Shown piece by piece: positions 51,432 through 61,420 of a stretch of DNA of 64,000 bases (its first letter is position 1; every line of letters begins with the position of its first letter). The notes below the pieces were generated by a model. It searched no databases, was not told the origin of the DNA, and worked only from the letters and a program-made list of their open reading frames with translations. This DNA is from UBA2561 sp964577275 (lineage in GTDB: Bacteria > Bacteroidota > Bacteroidia > Cytophagales > Thermoflexibacteraceae), in the NCBI GenBank assembly GCA_964577275.1, contig CAZNYR010000006.1, positions 1-64,000 on the forward strand, written 5' to 3'. The translations under genes were made by a program, and so were the position numbers.

Positions 51432-53786
51432 GTGAAAAAGCGGACAAATAAAAATACACCCAAATCAACATCGAATCCATCGCCATCCAACATCACGGAA
51501 ACGCAGGATAGGTCTAATCAATTACCTGATAACCAAGAAATTACACCCGTTTCCCTCAAAACAAAACTCATTTCTTGTATTCTTTTGGTGCTATTGAGTG
51601 CAGGGATTTTTAGCAATATTTCTGACCACCAGTACGTGCTGGACGATTTGCCCACCATTGCGGGAAATAAATTTGTCCAGAAAGGTTTTGGCGGTTTCAA
51701 AGAAATTATGCTCACGCGTGCATGGGACGGATACAATGCCGACATTAATATTGCCGTCTATCGACCTACGCAATTATTGATGTATGCCACTGAATATGAG
51801 TTCGTTAATCCACCCAAAGAAGGCGAAGTCAAAGAAGGCATATCGGGCGCACTAAGTAGCCTGCTTGATAATCTTGGCACACACGACCTCATCGCAAGTA
51901 TGGGGGTGCATCCTTCGGGCGTAAGTCATTTGATGAATGTCTTTTATTATATGATTTTATGTGTCTTTATCTACCTTACTTTTGTCGAATTATTTCAGGG
52001 AAAATATCGAGGATTACCCTTGATTATTGCACTCATTTTTGTAACACATCCGCTTCATTCTGAGGCAGTTAGCAATCTCAAAAGTCGTGATGAATTAATC
52101 GCCTTGATGTTCGCTTTTATTGCCTTTTATAATCTGATTCGATACGTAGATACCGGCAAAATCTATAACATTATTTTTGCTGCCTTGATGTATTTTGTGG
52201 GCTTGATGTCTAAGGAAACGCCTGTGGCTTTCATGGGTATTTACCCCGTAACCTTGTATTTTTTCCGTCCCAAAATGAGTTTGATGGATATTGCCAAAGC
52301 CATTGCTCCGTTTTTTATATCCTTTTTCTTGTATTTGGGAATGCGACAGTATGTATTGGAAGTAATTTATAAAGGGGTAAAATTTAAACATACCCACCTC
52401 CAAAACCCGTTATTAAATGCCGAAGGCAGTGAAAAAATAGGCACTCGACTCTGGATTTGGGGTAAATATTTGCAATTAATGTTTTTTCCGCACCCCCTGA
52501 CTTTTACCTATTTTTATGATGGCGTGCCGATGATGAAACCTACTCACCCCAAAGCCTTACTTTCCTTATTGATACATATTCTGATGCTTTGGCAAACCTA
52601 TAAAGGACTGAAAACCAGAAGCGTTTATTCGTATGCCTTGTGGTTTTATTTTGGTACGATTTTCCTTTTCATGCACATCGTCATTAGTCCGGGTGATGCC
52701 ATAGGCGAGCGCATGGCATTTGCTGCTACGACAGGATTTTGTATTTTCGTGGCTTGGTTTATTTATCGAGCTTTGGAGATTCGCCCACAAATGTCAATTT
52801 CTGAATTTTTTAAAGCAAACCTTACAAAGCCAGCTTCAATTCTCGCTTTGGTAGGTTTATTGGCTTTAGTTTCCGCTTTTGCCTACAAAACGCACGACAG
52901 AAATATGGCTTGGCACGATAATACCACACTTTGTGAAACCGATTATCCGACCTCACCACGAAGTTATATCCTGAACCGACAATTAGGCTTAACCTACTTG
53001 GCATTCCATGATACCTTATCTTTGCAAAAAGATAAATTTAAAGAATCTGCCGAACAAAAAGCCTACTATCTCAAAGAAAGTCTTAAATATTTTAAGGATG
53101 CCGTTGTTTTAGACCCCAGTAATCCTGCTTTATGGGCAAAATATGCTGAAGCAAGTACCAAAAATAATGACCTGAATACTGCCATGTGGTGCTATGAAAA
53201 TGCGTATCGGGTGCAACCTACGAACGTCAATTATGGCATTCGAGCCGCCGAAATGTATCGAAAAAATACGACCAATTTCAAGAAAGAACAGAGCAAACAA
53301 AAGGCATACAAAAAAGCACTTTCCTTACTCAAGAAAATTATAGCTAATCCCCAATATGTGAATAATTATCATGTAAATCGTGAAATTGCACTCAATTATT
53401 ACATGTTGAAGGATTACGCACAAGCCGAACCCTATTTTACGAAATCCTTACAATTTGCGAGCAACGGTCGGGATAAATGTATTATTTTTTCGGATTTAGC
53501 ATCCATGTACTATACGCAAGAAAGATTGCAAGAAGCCTTCGATAATTTTCGCCAAGCGATTACGTTATTTCCCAATTATGATGTGCCTTTCAATGGAATT
53601 GGGGTGATTTATTATCGTCAAGGAAATATTCAGGAGGCACTTCGCTATTTTACGCAGGCATATAACCTCAATAATCAAAATCTCGAAGCCATCGGCAACT
53701 TACGAAGCGTCCATCAAGCCCTTGGAAATCAGCAACAAGCGCAACAATTTACGCAAATTTATAATCAGCTTACTGGCGGAAAATAA
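51432..53786 (+). CDS. TMTC-like membrane protein with C-terminal TPRs
   Basis: 784 residues from GTG 51432; an in-frame TTG 9 bp upstream is possible. An N-terminal polar tail precedes about ten membrane helices (~45-490) of GT-C glycosyltransferase type. The first luminal loop holds an Asp pair (YVLDDLPTIAGN), then VYRPTQLL and FVTHPLHSEAVSNLKSRDELIALMF, which is the hallmark of the TMTC O-mannosyltransferase family. At least five TPRs follow (~545-780: ALWAKYAEASTKNNDLNTAM, CIIFSDLASMYYTQERLQEA, FNGIGVIYYRQGNIQEAL). It probably transfers a sugar from a lipid carrier to exported proteins, by analogy only. Confidence 0.78.
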   Translation: MKKRTNKNTPKSTSNPSPSNITETQDRSNQLPDNQEITPVSLKTKLISCILLVLLSAGIFSNISDHQYVLDDLPTIAGNKFVQKGFGGFKEIMLTRAWDGYNADINIAVYRPTQLLMYATEYEFVNPPKEGEVKEGISGALSSLLDNLGTHDLIASMGVHPSGVSHLMNVFYYMILCVFIYLTFVELFQGKYRGLPLIIALIFVTHPLHSEAVSNLKSRDELIALMFAFIAFYNLIRYVDTGKIYNIIFAALMYFVGLMSKETPVAFMGIYPVTLYFFRPKMSLMDIAKAIAPFFISFFLYLGMRQYVLEVIYKGVKFKHTHLQNPLLNAEGSEKIGTRLWIWGKYLQLMFFPHPLTFTYFYDGVPMMKPTHPKALLSLLIHILMLWQTYKGLKTRSVYSYALWFYFGTIFLFMHIVISPGDAIGERMAFAATTGFCIFVAWFIYRALEIRPQMSISEFFKANLTKPASILALVGLLALVSAFAYKTHDRNMAWHDNTTLCETDYPTSPRSYILNRQLGLTYLAFHDTLSLQKDKFKESAEQKAYYLKESLKYFKDAVVLDPSNPALWAKYAEASTKNNDLNTAMWCYENAYRVQPTNVNYGIRAAEMYRKNTTNFKKEQSKQKAYKKALSLLKKIIANPQYVNNYHVNREIALNYYMLKDYAQAEPYFTKSLQFASNGRDKCIIFSDLASMYYTQERLQEAFDNFRQAITLFPNYDVPFNGIGVIYYRQGNIQEALRYFTQAYNLNNQNLEAIGNLRSVHQALGNQQQAQQFTQIYNQLTGGK

Positions 53787-53832
53787 AACGTAAAATTTAG
53801 TGAAACATGATATTTTATTTACTCATATTTAT

Positions 53833-53843
53833 CTGATTATCAG
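53833..53843. promoter_or_regulatory. 11-bp palindrome CTGATTATCAG upstream of ychF
   Basis: Perfect odd palindrome 43 bp before the ychF start codon, in the short gap after the TMTC-like gene. It could be an operator. Confidence 0.35.
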
Positions 53844-53885
53844 GATAATATGAAATTAAAACCAACTACTTGATACAAACTTACT

Positions 53886-54983
53886 ATGAGTTTACAGTGT
53901 GGAATTGTGGGCTTACCGAATGTCGGAAAATCCACCTTATTTAATGCCTTATCGGATGCCAAAGCGGAATCCGCCAATTATCCCTTCTGTACTATTGACC
54001 CCAATGTAGGGGTGATTAGTGTGCCTGATGAACGACTAAATATTCTAAAGCAAATCGTTAATCCTCAGAAGGTTATCCCCACCGTCATCGAATTTGTCGA
54101 TATTGCGGGGCTGGTCAAAGGAGCAAGCAAAGGCGAAGGATTAGGCAATAAATTTTTGGCAAATATCCGTGAAGTCGATGCCATTATTCATGTCGTGCGG
54201 TGCTTTGCTGATGATAATATTGTTCATGTGGCAGGCAAAGTAAGCCCCGTAGAAGACAAAGAAATCATTGATGCCGAACTGCAACTTAAAGATTTGGATT
54301 CGGTAGAAAAACGTATCCTTCGCACTCAAAAAGTAGCAAAGTCAGGCGATAAAAAAGCAAAACGAGAACTTGAAATCTTAGAAAAATACAAAATTCATCT
54401 CGAAGAAGGCAAAAGTATTCGTAGTCTGGAAGCATCCGAAGAGGAAAAGGATATGGTTTATGATTTACATTTATTAACTTCCAAACCTGTCATCTATTTG
54501 GCGAATGTTGATGAGGCTTCAATTCATCATGACAATCAATATGTACAAGCCTTAAAAGAAGCCGTCAAAACCGAAAATGCCGAAGTAGTTACCGTTTGTG
54601 CTTCGGTCGAAGAACAAATTGCCTCCTTTGAGGATGCCGAAGAAAGAGCCTTATTTTTGGAAGAATATGGACTCCAAGAATCGGGGCTAAATCGCTTAAT
54701 ACGAGCATCTTATAATCTTTTGGATTTAATTACTTATTTTACCGCAGGCGAAAAAGAAGTCCGTGCATGGACTATCCGAAAAGGCTGGAAAGCACCGCAG
54801 GCAGCGGGCGTAATTCATACCGATTTTGAAAAAGGATTCATCAAAGCCGAAGTTATCAAATTGGAAAATTATCAAAAATATAAAACGGAATCTGCCTGCC
54901 GAGATGCCGGAAAAATCGGCATCGAAGGCAAAGAATATATCGTAGCGGATGGCGATATTATGCACTTTCGTTTTAATGTATAG
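53886..54983 (+). CDS. ychF: Redox-regulated ATPase YchF (Obg family)
   Basis: 365 residues. The P-loop is GLPNVGKSTLFNAL (8-21) and switch II is DIAGLVKGASKGEGLGN. The NKxE specificity motif is replaced by YLANVDE, as in YchF proteins, which prefer ATP to GTP. A coiled-coil arm (~130-170) and a C-terminal TGS domain (LLDLITYFTAGEKEVRAWTIRKG, HTDFEKGFIKAEV) follow. YchF binds ribosomes and is involved in stress and translation control. It is followed by a strong terminator. Confidence 0.97.
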   Translation: MSLQCGIVGLPNVGKSTLFNALSDAKAESANYPFCTIDPNVGVISVPDERLNILKQIVNPQKVIPTVIEFVDIAGLVKGASKGEGLGNKFLANIREVDAIIHVVRCFADDNIVHVAGKVSPVEDKEIIDAELQLKDLDSVEKRILRTQKVAKSGDKKAKRELEILEKYKIHLEEGKSIRSLEASEEEKDMVYDLHLLTSKPVIYLANVDEASIHHDNQYVQALKEAVKTENAEVVTVCASVEEQIASFEDAEERALFLEEYGLQESGLNRLIRASYNLLDLITYFTAGEKEVRAWTIRKGWKAPQAAGVIHTDFEKGFIKAEVIKLENYQKYKTESACRDAGKIGIEGKEYIVADGDIMHFRFNV

Positions 54984-55008
54984 TTTATGTCTTATCCCAA
55001 AAAAATAC

Positions 55009-55044
55009 AAAATCCACCAAAATTATTCCTTTTGGTGGATTTTT
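55009..55044 (+). terminator. Terminator after ychF
   Basis: Perfect 14-bp arms AAAATCCACCAAAA / TTTTGGTGGATTTT with a 7-nt loop and a T-run into TTTTTGTG. Confidence 0.9.
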
Positions 55045-55284
55045 GTGTTAAATATCGGCTATCTGTGCGTTTTCGCTCCTAATCAACATTACATTACCCT
55101 TCATAAATCAAAAATTATGACTAATTTAGGTAGGAATTTGGGCAAAAATTTTTTACTTTTTAATATATGCTATTAACAAGTAATATTTTTGTGATAAACC
55201 ATCAGACATACCTCAATGTAATATTTATGTTAATAATAAAGAAAAGCACTCATTTATTTGGTTTTGAACAGCTCCTTATCATTT

Positions 55285-57309
55285 ATGAAATATAGCACAT
55301 TTATAGTATTATGTCTGCTAATTTTTGGGCTAAATCAATATGCACTCAAAGCAGAAGACCCCAAAATTAGTACGCAAGAAGTGGATTCGTTAAATCAAAA
55401 AGCGTGGGATTCTCGTGCCGAAAATACGGAAATGTCCTTACGTTATGGGCAAGATGCGCTCGCTAAAGGATTGAAAATCAAGTATTTTGAAGGTATTGCC
55501 AAAAGTCATTCCTATATCGGGGTTGCCTACCGAAATCAAGGCAATTATAATCAGGCACTCAAACATTTTTTTGAGGCACTCAAAATAGCGGAATCCAATA
55601 ATTTACAAACTGAAGTGGCTTATTCTCATATTAATATAGCCAATATTTATTACCTTCAGACCAAACTTCCCGAAGCCGAAAAATACTTGGGTTATGCCCT
55701 CAAAACTGCCCAAAAATTGACGAATGATGATATTCTGGCTTATATTTATATCAATTATGCACGACTTTTCCGAAAGGAAGATAGTTATCAGAAAGCCCTA
55801 AATTATACGGATAAAGTGCTTGAAATCCGTAAAAAACAGAAAGAATCCGCCAAAATCATGGCAGTTTATTCAGAAAAAGGAAAAATTTATCGGGATATGG
55901 GTCAATATGAAGATGCCATTCATCAGCTTCATGAGGCACTGTATATTGCCCTTGCCAATGAATATACGTTGGATGTGATTTCGTGCTATCATCATTTATC
56001 TCGTACATATTTATATGCCAATAATTACGCCCAAGCCAAACATTACGCCCGCATGAGTTTGATGTTACACCCCGAAATGGCGGGCATTCATTTACGGCAA
56101 AATAATTATGACATTTTATATCAGATTTATAAAAATACGAAAGAATACGATAAAGCACTGGAATATCACGAGTTATGGACAAGGTCGCAAGATAGTATCA
56201 AAACCGCCGAATATAACAAAAATCTGGGCGAACTTCGGGTGCGATACGATTCGCAACAACAGGAGCAGGAAAATAAAATCTTGAGGGAACACAATGACAA
56301 ACAGTCATTTGTCGTGATGGCGATGGTAGCTTTTGCATTTTTATTATTGTTAATTGTTTATCTTTTGTATCGAAATAATCGCAGAAAAATAGAAGATAAC
56401 CGAAAATTAGCCGAACAACAAGAGGAAATTTTGAAAAACCATCAAGCCTTGACCCAAAAAAATGAGGAAGTTCAGCAACAAGCTATTTCTTTGCAACAAG
56501 CTAATAATCAGATACATAAGCAACATTTTGATATTACTTCGAGCATTAATTATGCCAAACGGATTCAGGAGGCAGTTTTGCCCGAACTCACGAAGATTCA
56601 GGAATATCTCCCCGAATTTTTTGTGTTTTATCGCCCTCGTAACATCGTTTCGGGTGATTTTTATTTTTTCGATGCCCGCCAAGATTGTATGATAATTTCG
56701 GCAATCGACTGCACAGGACATGGGGTTCCCGGTGCTTTTATGTCCTTGATTGCCAACGACTTATTGTCTAATATTTTATTGACCCAAAAAAATCCAAGTC
56801 CTGATAAAATCCTAAATCTATTGCATCTTAACGTAAAAATAACACTTAGACAAGACTCCAATCACGGACAAGACGGCATGGATATGGCAATTTGTGTGAT
56901 TTATCCTAACCGAAATTTGGTCGAATTTGCGGGCGCAAAATCTCCTTTATTTTATATGCAACATACTGAAAATCAGCTTATTAAAGGCGATATTATGCCC
57001 ATCGGTGGCTATAAAAATTCCCTACACCAAAAACGTCCTCGTCATTATACCAAGCACCGCATTTCGATTCATTCGCCTACCACATTCTATATGTATTCGG
57101 ATGGTTTTCAAGACCAATTTGGCGGCAAAAAAGGCAAAAAATTGATGTCCCGCACATTCCGAAATCTGCTCCATGATATTCATCAACTCCCTCTAAATCA
57201 GCAACATCAACAACTTGAGCAGACCTTAGACCAATGGATGCTCGAAGGTGATTTTGAGCAAATTGACGATATTCTGGTCATGGGATTTCGATTACATCCT
57301 ACAAACTAA
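55285..57309 (+). CDS. TPR-domain SpoIIE (PP2C-type) phosphatase
   Basis: 674 residues from ATG 55285 (MKYSTFIVLCLLIFGLNQYALKA, signal peptide or anchor). Six or more TPRs fill ~30-320 (SHSYIGVAYRNQGNYNQALKHF, YSHINIANIYYLQTKLPEAEKYL). A membrane helix at ~345-365 (FVVMAMVAFAFLLLLIVYLLY) is followed by a coiled coil and a SpoIIE phosphatase domain with IVSGDFYFFDA, AIDCTGHGVPGAFM, HGQDGMDMAI, YSDGFQDQFGG and DDILVMG. It is closely similar in its catalytic half to the 32391-34613 protein. The TPRs should sense a protein partner outside the membrane. The metalloprotease gene starts 16 bp downstream. Confidence 0.9.
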   Translation: MKYSTFIVLCLLIFGLNQYALKAEDPKISTQEVDSLNQKAWDSRAENTEMSLRYGQDALAKGLKIKYFEGIAKSHSYIGVAYRNQGNYNQALKHFFEALKIAESNNLQTEVAYSHINIANIYYLQTKLPEAEKYLGYALKTAQKLTNDDILAYIYINYARLFRKEDSYQKALNYTDKVLEIRKKQKESAKIMAVYSEKGKIYRDMGQYEDAIHQLHEALYIALANEYTLDVISCYHHLSRTYLYANNYAQAKHYARMSLMLHPEMAGIHLRQNNYDILYQIYKNTKEYDKALEYHELWTRSQDSIKTAEYNKNLGELRVRYDSQQQEQENKILREHNDKQSFVVMAMVAFAFLLLLIVYLLYRNNRRKIEDNRKLAEQQEEILKNHQALTQKNEEVQQQAISLQQANNQIHKQHFDITSSINYAKRIQEAVLPELTKIQEYLPEFFVFYRPRNIVSGDFYFFDARQDCMIISAIDCTGHGVPGAFMSLIANDLLSNILLTQKNPSPDKILNLLHLNVKITLRQDSNHGQDGMDMAICVIYPNRNLVEFAGAKSPLFYMQHTENQLIKGDIMPIGGYKNSLHQKRPRHYTKHRISIHSPTTFYMYSDGFQDQFGGKKGKKLMSRTFRNLLHDIHQLPLNQQHQQLEQTLDQWMLEGDFEQIDDILVMGFRLHPTN

Positions 57310-57325
57310 ATTAATATCTAATACC

Positions 57326-60160
57326 ATGAAAATCAGTATTTTAACCGTTATTTTTTGGATAACAGTTCCAACTATTTTTGCACAAATTCCAGATTTGGGA
57401 CTCAATCCGCATCGCCAAAAATGGCAACAAATCTATACCGATACCGCCCAAGTTATATTTCCTGTTGGGATGGAAAAATCGGCGCAACACCTTGCTAATC
57501 TGATACATACGCAAGCCAAAACTACTACTTCGATAGGAAAACGCATTCATAAAATTCCGATTATCTTACATAATCAAACCACTATTCCGAATGGATTTGT
57601 TGCTATTGCGCCATTTCGGTCAGAATATTACATGACCCCGCCACAGCTTAATTTTAACGGAGCAACGGCTTGGCAAGACATACTTTCTATTCACGAATAT
57701 CGCCACGTACAACAAAATGCCAATATGAAAGTAGGCATCACCAAGTTTGCCAGTTATCTTTTTGGACAGTACGGCTGGGCAATTTTGGGCGCAACCGCAG
57801 TACCTCGCTGGTACAAAGAAGGCGATGCCGTTCTGACCGAAACCTTATTAACTCATGCAGGCAGAGGACGACAACCTATGTTTGATATGGAATATCGGGC
57901 AATATTACTCAACTCAAAAAAGTACAATTATGAAAAAGCGGCAGCAGGTTCTTTTCGGGATTTTGTTCCCAATTTTTATCGCATGGGATATTATATGACG
58001 ACCTACGGACGAAAGAAATTTGGGCAAACTATTTGGATAAAAACAATGGATAATGCCGCCCGTTACGACAAACTTTTTTACCCTTTTAGTCGTGCTTTTA
58101 AAAATCATACAGGTCTGAATATGAAAGAGTTATATCAAAAAACTTTTCAAGAATTGGACAGTATTTGGCGTGCCGAAGATAACAAACTCACTTTAACCGC
58201 ATCAAAAAGTGTAACGCCCGAATTACCCAAAATTTATACCGAATATCGTAATCCAACCTACTGGACTTCGGATAAAGTGATTTGTGAGAAATCTTCGTTT
58301 CGTCATATTCGGGAGTTTGTTATCGTTCGTCATGATGGGCAAGAGAAAAGGCTTTTCAAGGCGGGTCAGAGTTCGTATTATAACCGTTCTTTGTCAGTCA
58401 AAAAAGATAAAATGGTCTGGGCTGAAACCCGATTTCATGAGCGTTGGAGCAACGTCCAGTATTCTGTTATTATGCTTTATGATATGAAAAATTTGACCAA
58501 AAAACAGCTCACACGAAAAACCCGTTACTTTGCTCCTGCTCTTTCTGAAGATGCCTCAAAACTCGTAGCAGTTCATGTTTCCGAAAATCAAACGTATAAT
58601 TTACATATTTTAAATACAAAATCGGGTAAAATAGTACATGAAATTCCAAATCCTACAAACGAATTTTACGCCTTTCCGACTTGGACAACACAAAATCAGA
58701 TTGTCGTAACAGCACAAAGTTCTAAAGGAAATCGCCTTATTTTGATTGATATAGAAACAGGCAATCTAACTGATTTAGTAAGTTTAACAAATTTGCAAAT
58801 TTCTAATCCGAAGGTTTCGGGTGATTATGTCTTTTTTTCGGGCGCATTCACGAAAATTAACAATATTTTTGCCGTCAAAATAACAACTCCCAATCAATTA
58901 TTTCAAGTGAGTTCGGTACGATTTGGAGCATTTCAACCTGCGGTTTTTTCTGACACTAAACAACTGATTTTCAGTGAGTTTAATCATTTCGGTTATACCT
59001 TAAAACAGTTGAAAATTGAGCCTGAAACATGGAAAAAATTTGATATTTCCCAAGCCCAAGAAATTGATTATTTCAAGCCTTTACTCCAGCAAGAAATTTC
59101 AGATTTGCCCTCGAAATTAGATACCAAAAAATATAATATTTCCAAGTTTTCCAAATCCACAAAGCTCATCAATATTCATAGTTTGGGTTATACGGCTTTT
59201 CATCCCAATTATGGAATAGAACTTCATGCACAAAACTTTTTTAGTACAATGTATGGCACGTTAGGCGGTACGTATAATGTCAATGAAAAACAGCTCACTT
59301 ATTATGCTGATTTTAATTATGGCGAATGGTATTCCATGCTGAATTTTGGCGTAAGTCATGGCAATCGTTTTAGTTATGTACTATATCCGAGTGTGGCACT
59401 TCCGAAGGCACATATTTGGTCAGAAACTTCAGGGTACGTAGGTCTGAAATTACCGCTCAATTTGAGTTCGGGCATAAATTCTTCACGATTAGATTTATCA
59501 ATAAAATACAATTTTTTAAACCTTAATTATCAGGATGAAATTTTCGATTTGACCAGAGGAGGAATGTTAAATACGAGTAGTTTTGAACTGATTTTCAACC
59601 GCATACAGCTCCAAGCCTTGCAAAACTTGTATCCCAAATGGGGCGTAAATTTCTATGCACAAGGACAAACCACATTATTAGAAAAATTCAATTCTGGCAA
59701 TCGGATTTATGTTGAAGGCGGTATCTATTTGCCAAGTATTTTCCAGAATCACGGGTTCTATTTATCGGGAGGATATCGCAAAGAAGCCGTTATCGGAGCG
59801 TATCGTTTTCAAGATAATTTTGTGTTTTCGAGAGGCTATTTACCTTACTTTTCTAACGAAATTCGGCGACTTTCTATCAATTATGGAATGCCTTTGGTGC
59901 GCCCTGATTGGGCAATCGGAGGAGTGCTATTTTTACAACAAATTAAGGCTAATACTTTCTTTGATTACTCAAAATATTACATTTTTTCGGATGATAATTT
60001 ACAGCGTTCTTTGGGAACAGAAATCCGTTTTGATTTCCGATTTTTAAGGCTTTTAAATGTAGATATGGGTTTTCGATACAGTCGCCTGCTCGACCCGAAT
60101 CCTGTTTTGAACGAGCCACATCAACGGTTTGAATTGCTCATTTTTAGATTGGATGGTTAA
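57326..60160 (+). CDS. Outer-membrane metalloprotease: HExxH, propeller and beta-barrel
   Basis: 944 residues from ATG 57326 (signal peptide WITVPTIFAQ). A gluzincin-like protease domain (~40-300) has zinc ligands His123 and His127 in ILSIHEYRHVQQ, and Glu165 in PRWYKEGDAV, with catalytic Glu124. Residues ~330-600 look like a WD40/PD40 (TolB-like) propeller (KMVWAETRFHERWSNVQYSV, LVAVHVSENQTYNLHIL, RLILIDIETGNLTDL). From ~640 to the end the sequence is strand-rich and aromatic, like an outer-membrane barrel ending FELLIFRLDG. The N-terminal protease should lie in the periplasm or on the surface. It is probably cotranscribed with the TPR phosphatase gene. Confidence 0.75.
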   Translation: MKISILTVIFWITVPTIFAQIPDLGLNPHRQKWQQIYTDTAQVIFPVGMEKSAQHLANLIHTQAKTTTSIGKRIHKIPIILHNQTTIPNGFVAIAPFRSEYYMTPPQLNFNGATAWQDILSIHEYRHVQQNANMKVGITKFASYLFGQYGWAILGATAVPRWYKEGDAVLTETLLTHAGRGRQPMFDMEYRAILLNSKKYNYEKAAAGSFRDFVPNFYRMGYYMTTYGRKKFGQTIWIKTMDNAARYDKLFYPFSRAFKNHTGLNMKELYQKTFQELDSIWRAEDNKLTLTASKSVTPELPKIYTEYRNPTYWTSDKVICEKSSFRHIREFVIVRHDGQEKRLFKAGQSSYYNRSLSVKKDKMVWAETRFHERWSNVQYSVIMLYDMKNLTKKQLTRKTRYFAPALSEDASKLVAVHVSENQTYNLHILNTKSGKIVHEIPNPTNEFYAFPTWTTQNQIVVTAQSSKGNRLILIDIETGNLTDLVSLTNLQISNPKVSGDYVFFSGAFTKINNIFAVKITTPNQLFQVSSVRFGAFQPAVFSDTKQLIFSEFNHFGYTLKQLKIEPETWKKFDISQAQEIDYFKPLLQQEISDLPSKLDTKKYNISKFSKSTKLINIHSLGYTAFHPNYGIELHAQNFFSTMYGTLGGTYNVNEKQLTYYADFNYGEWYSMLNFGVSHGNRFSYVLYPSVALPKAHIWSETSGYVGLKLPLNLSSGINSSRLDLSIKYNFLNLNYQDEIFDLTRGGMLNTSSFELIFNRIQLQALQNLYPKWGVNFYAQGQTTLLEKFNSGNRIYVEGGIYLPSIFQNHGFYLSGGYRKEAVIGAYRFQDNFVFSRGYLPYFSNEIRRLSINYGMPLVRPDWAIGGVLFLQQIKANTFFDYSKYYIFSDDNLQRSLGTEIRFDFRFLRLLNVDMGFRYSRLLDPNPVLNEPHQRFELLIFRLDG

Positions 60161-60220
60161 TTAAATAAAGGGCGTTAGGATAATTTTCCTATTTTTGCGC
60201 CAAAAAAATGACTAAAAAAA

Positions 60221-61384
60221 ATGGAAAGATATATGCAACGAGGCGTTTCGGCATCCAAAGAAGATGTCCATCATGCCATCAAAAATATAGATAAGGGACT
60301 GTTTCCAAAGGCTTTTTGCAAAATTATCCCTGATATTTTAGGCAAAGACCCCGAATTTTGTAACATTATGCACGCTGATGGGGCTGGAACAAAATCATCG
60401 CTGGCGTATTTGTATTGGAAAGAAACAGGCGATATGTCAGTCTGGAAAGGTATTGCACAAGATGCGATTGTGATGAATACCGATGATTTACTCTGTGTTG
60501 GTGCAACTCATGATATTTTACTGTCATCAACTATCGGACGTAATAAAAATTTGATTTCAGGAGAAATTATTGCTCAAATTATTAACGGAACAGAAGAGGT
60601 TTTGGAAATGATGCGCTCGCACGGCATTCGCATTTATTCGACAGGTGGGGAAACCGCAGACGTAGGCGATTTGGTCAGAACAATTATTGTTGATAGTACG
60701 GTTATGGCTCGAATGCCTCGTAAAGACGTGATTTCCAATGATAAAATTCAGGCTGGCGATGTCATTGTCGGTTTGGCTTCCTTCGGAAAAGCAAATTATG
60801 AAACTGAATATAACGGCGGAATGGGCAGTAACGGACTTACTTCGGCTCGGCATGATGTCTTTGATAATTATATTGCCCAAAAATATCCTGAAAGTTTTGA
60901 CCCCAATATCCCCGCAAATTTGGTGTATTGTGGAAGTCGAAAATTAACCGATTTTTATAAAAATTTACCACTTACTATCGGAAAATTAGTCCTTTCTCCG
61001 ACACGTACATACGCTCCTATTATTAAAGAAATTTTAACAAATTATCGGCAAAATATTCATGGTATGGTACATTGTTCGGGTGGCGCACAGACCAAAGTGT
61101 TACATTTCGTTGATAATGTTCATGTCATTAAAGATAATTTATTTGCCTGTCCTCCACTTTTCAGATTAATTCAGGAAGAAAGTGGCACGACATGGAAAGA
61201 AATGTATAAAGTTTTTAATATGGGACACCGTATGGAAATTTACACTTCCAATAAATATGCACAAGAAATGATTTCGATTGCCGAATCTTTTGGGGTCGAA
61301 GCCAAAATTATTGGGCGAGTAGAAGCAAACGAGGGTAAAAAATTAACCATTCATAGCGAATTTGGTCAATTTATCTATGAGTAA
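60221..61384 (+). CDS. purM: Phosphoribosylformylglycinamidine cyclo-ligase (AIR synthase)
   Basis: 387 residues. It converts FGAM to AIR with ATP in purine synthesis. It opens with the AIR-synthase motif RYMQRGVSASKEDVHHAIKNIDKG and has HADGAGTKSSLAYLYWKETGDMSVWKGIAQDA, MNTDDLLCVGA and STGGETADVGDLVRTIIVD, then SNGLTSARHDVF. This longer, variant PurM is the form usual in Bacteroidota and differs from the ~345-residue E. coli enzyme. The gene is 60 bp after the metalloprotease gene and has a TATTTTTG box at 60190-60197. Confidence 0.92.
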   Translation: MERYMQRGVSASKEDVHHAIKNIDKGLFPKAFCKIIPDILGKDPEFCNIMHADGAGTKSSLAYLYWKETGDMSVWKGIAQDAIVMNTDDLLCVGATHDILLSSTIGRNKNLISGEIIAQIINGTEEVLEMMRSHGIRIYSTGGETADVGDLVRTIIVDSTVMARMPRKDVISNDKIQAGDVIVGLASFGKANYETEYNGGMGSNGLTSARHDVFDNYIAQKYPESFDPNIPANLVYCGSRKLTDFYKNLPLTIGKLVLSPTRTYAPIIKEILTNYRQNIHGMVHCSGGAQTKVLHFVDNVHVIKDNLFACPPLFRLIQEESGTTWKEMYKVFNMGHRMEIYTSNKYAQEMISIAESFGVEAKIIGRVEANEGKKLTIHSEFGQFIYE

Positions 61385-61420
61385 GATTTTATTTTTATGA
61401 CGAACTTTTCACAAAAAATA

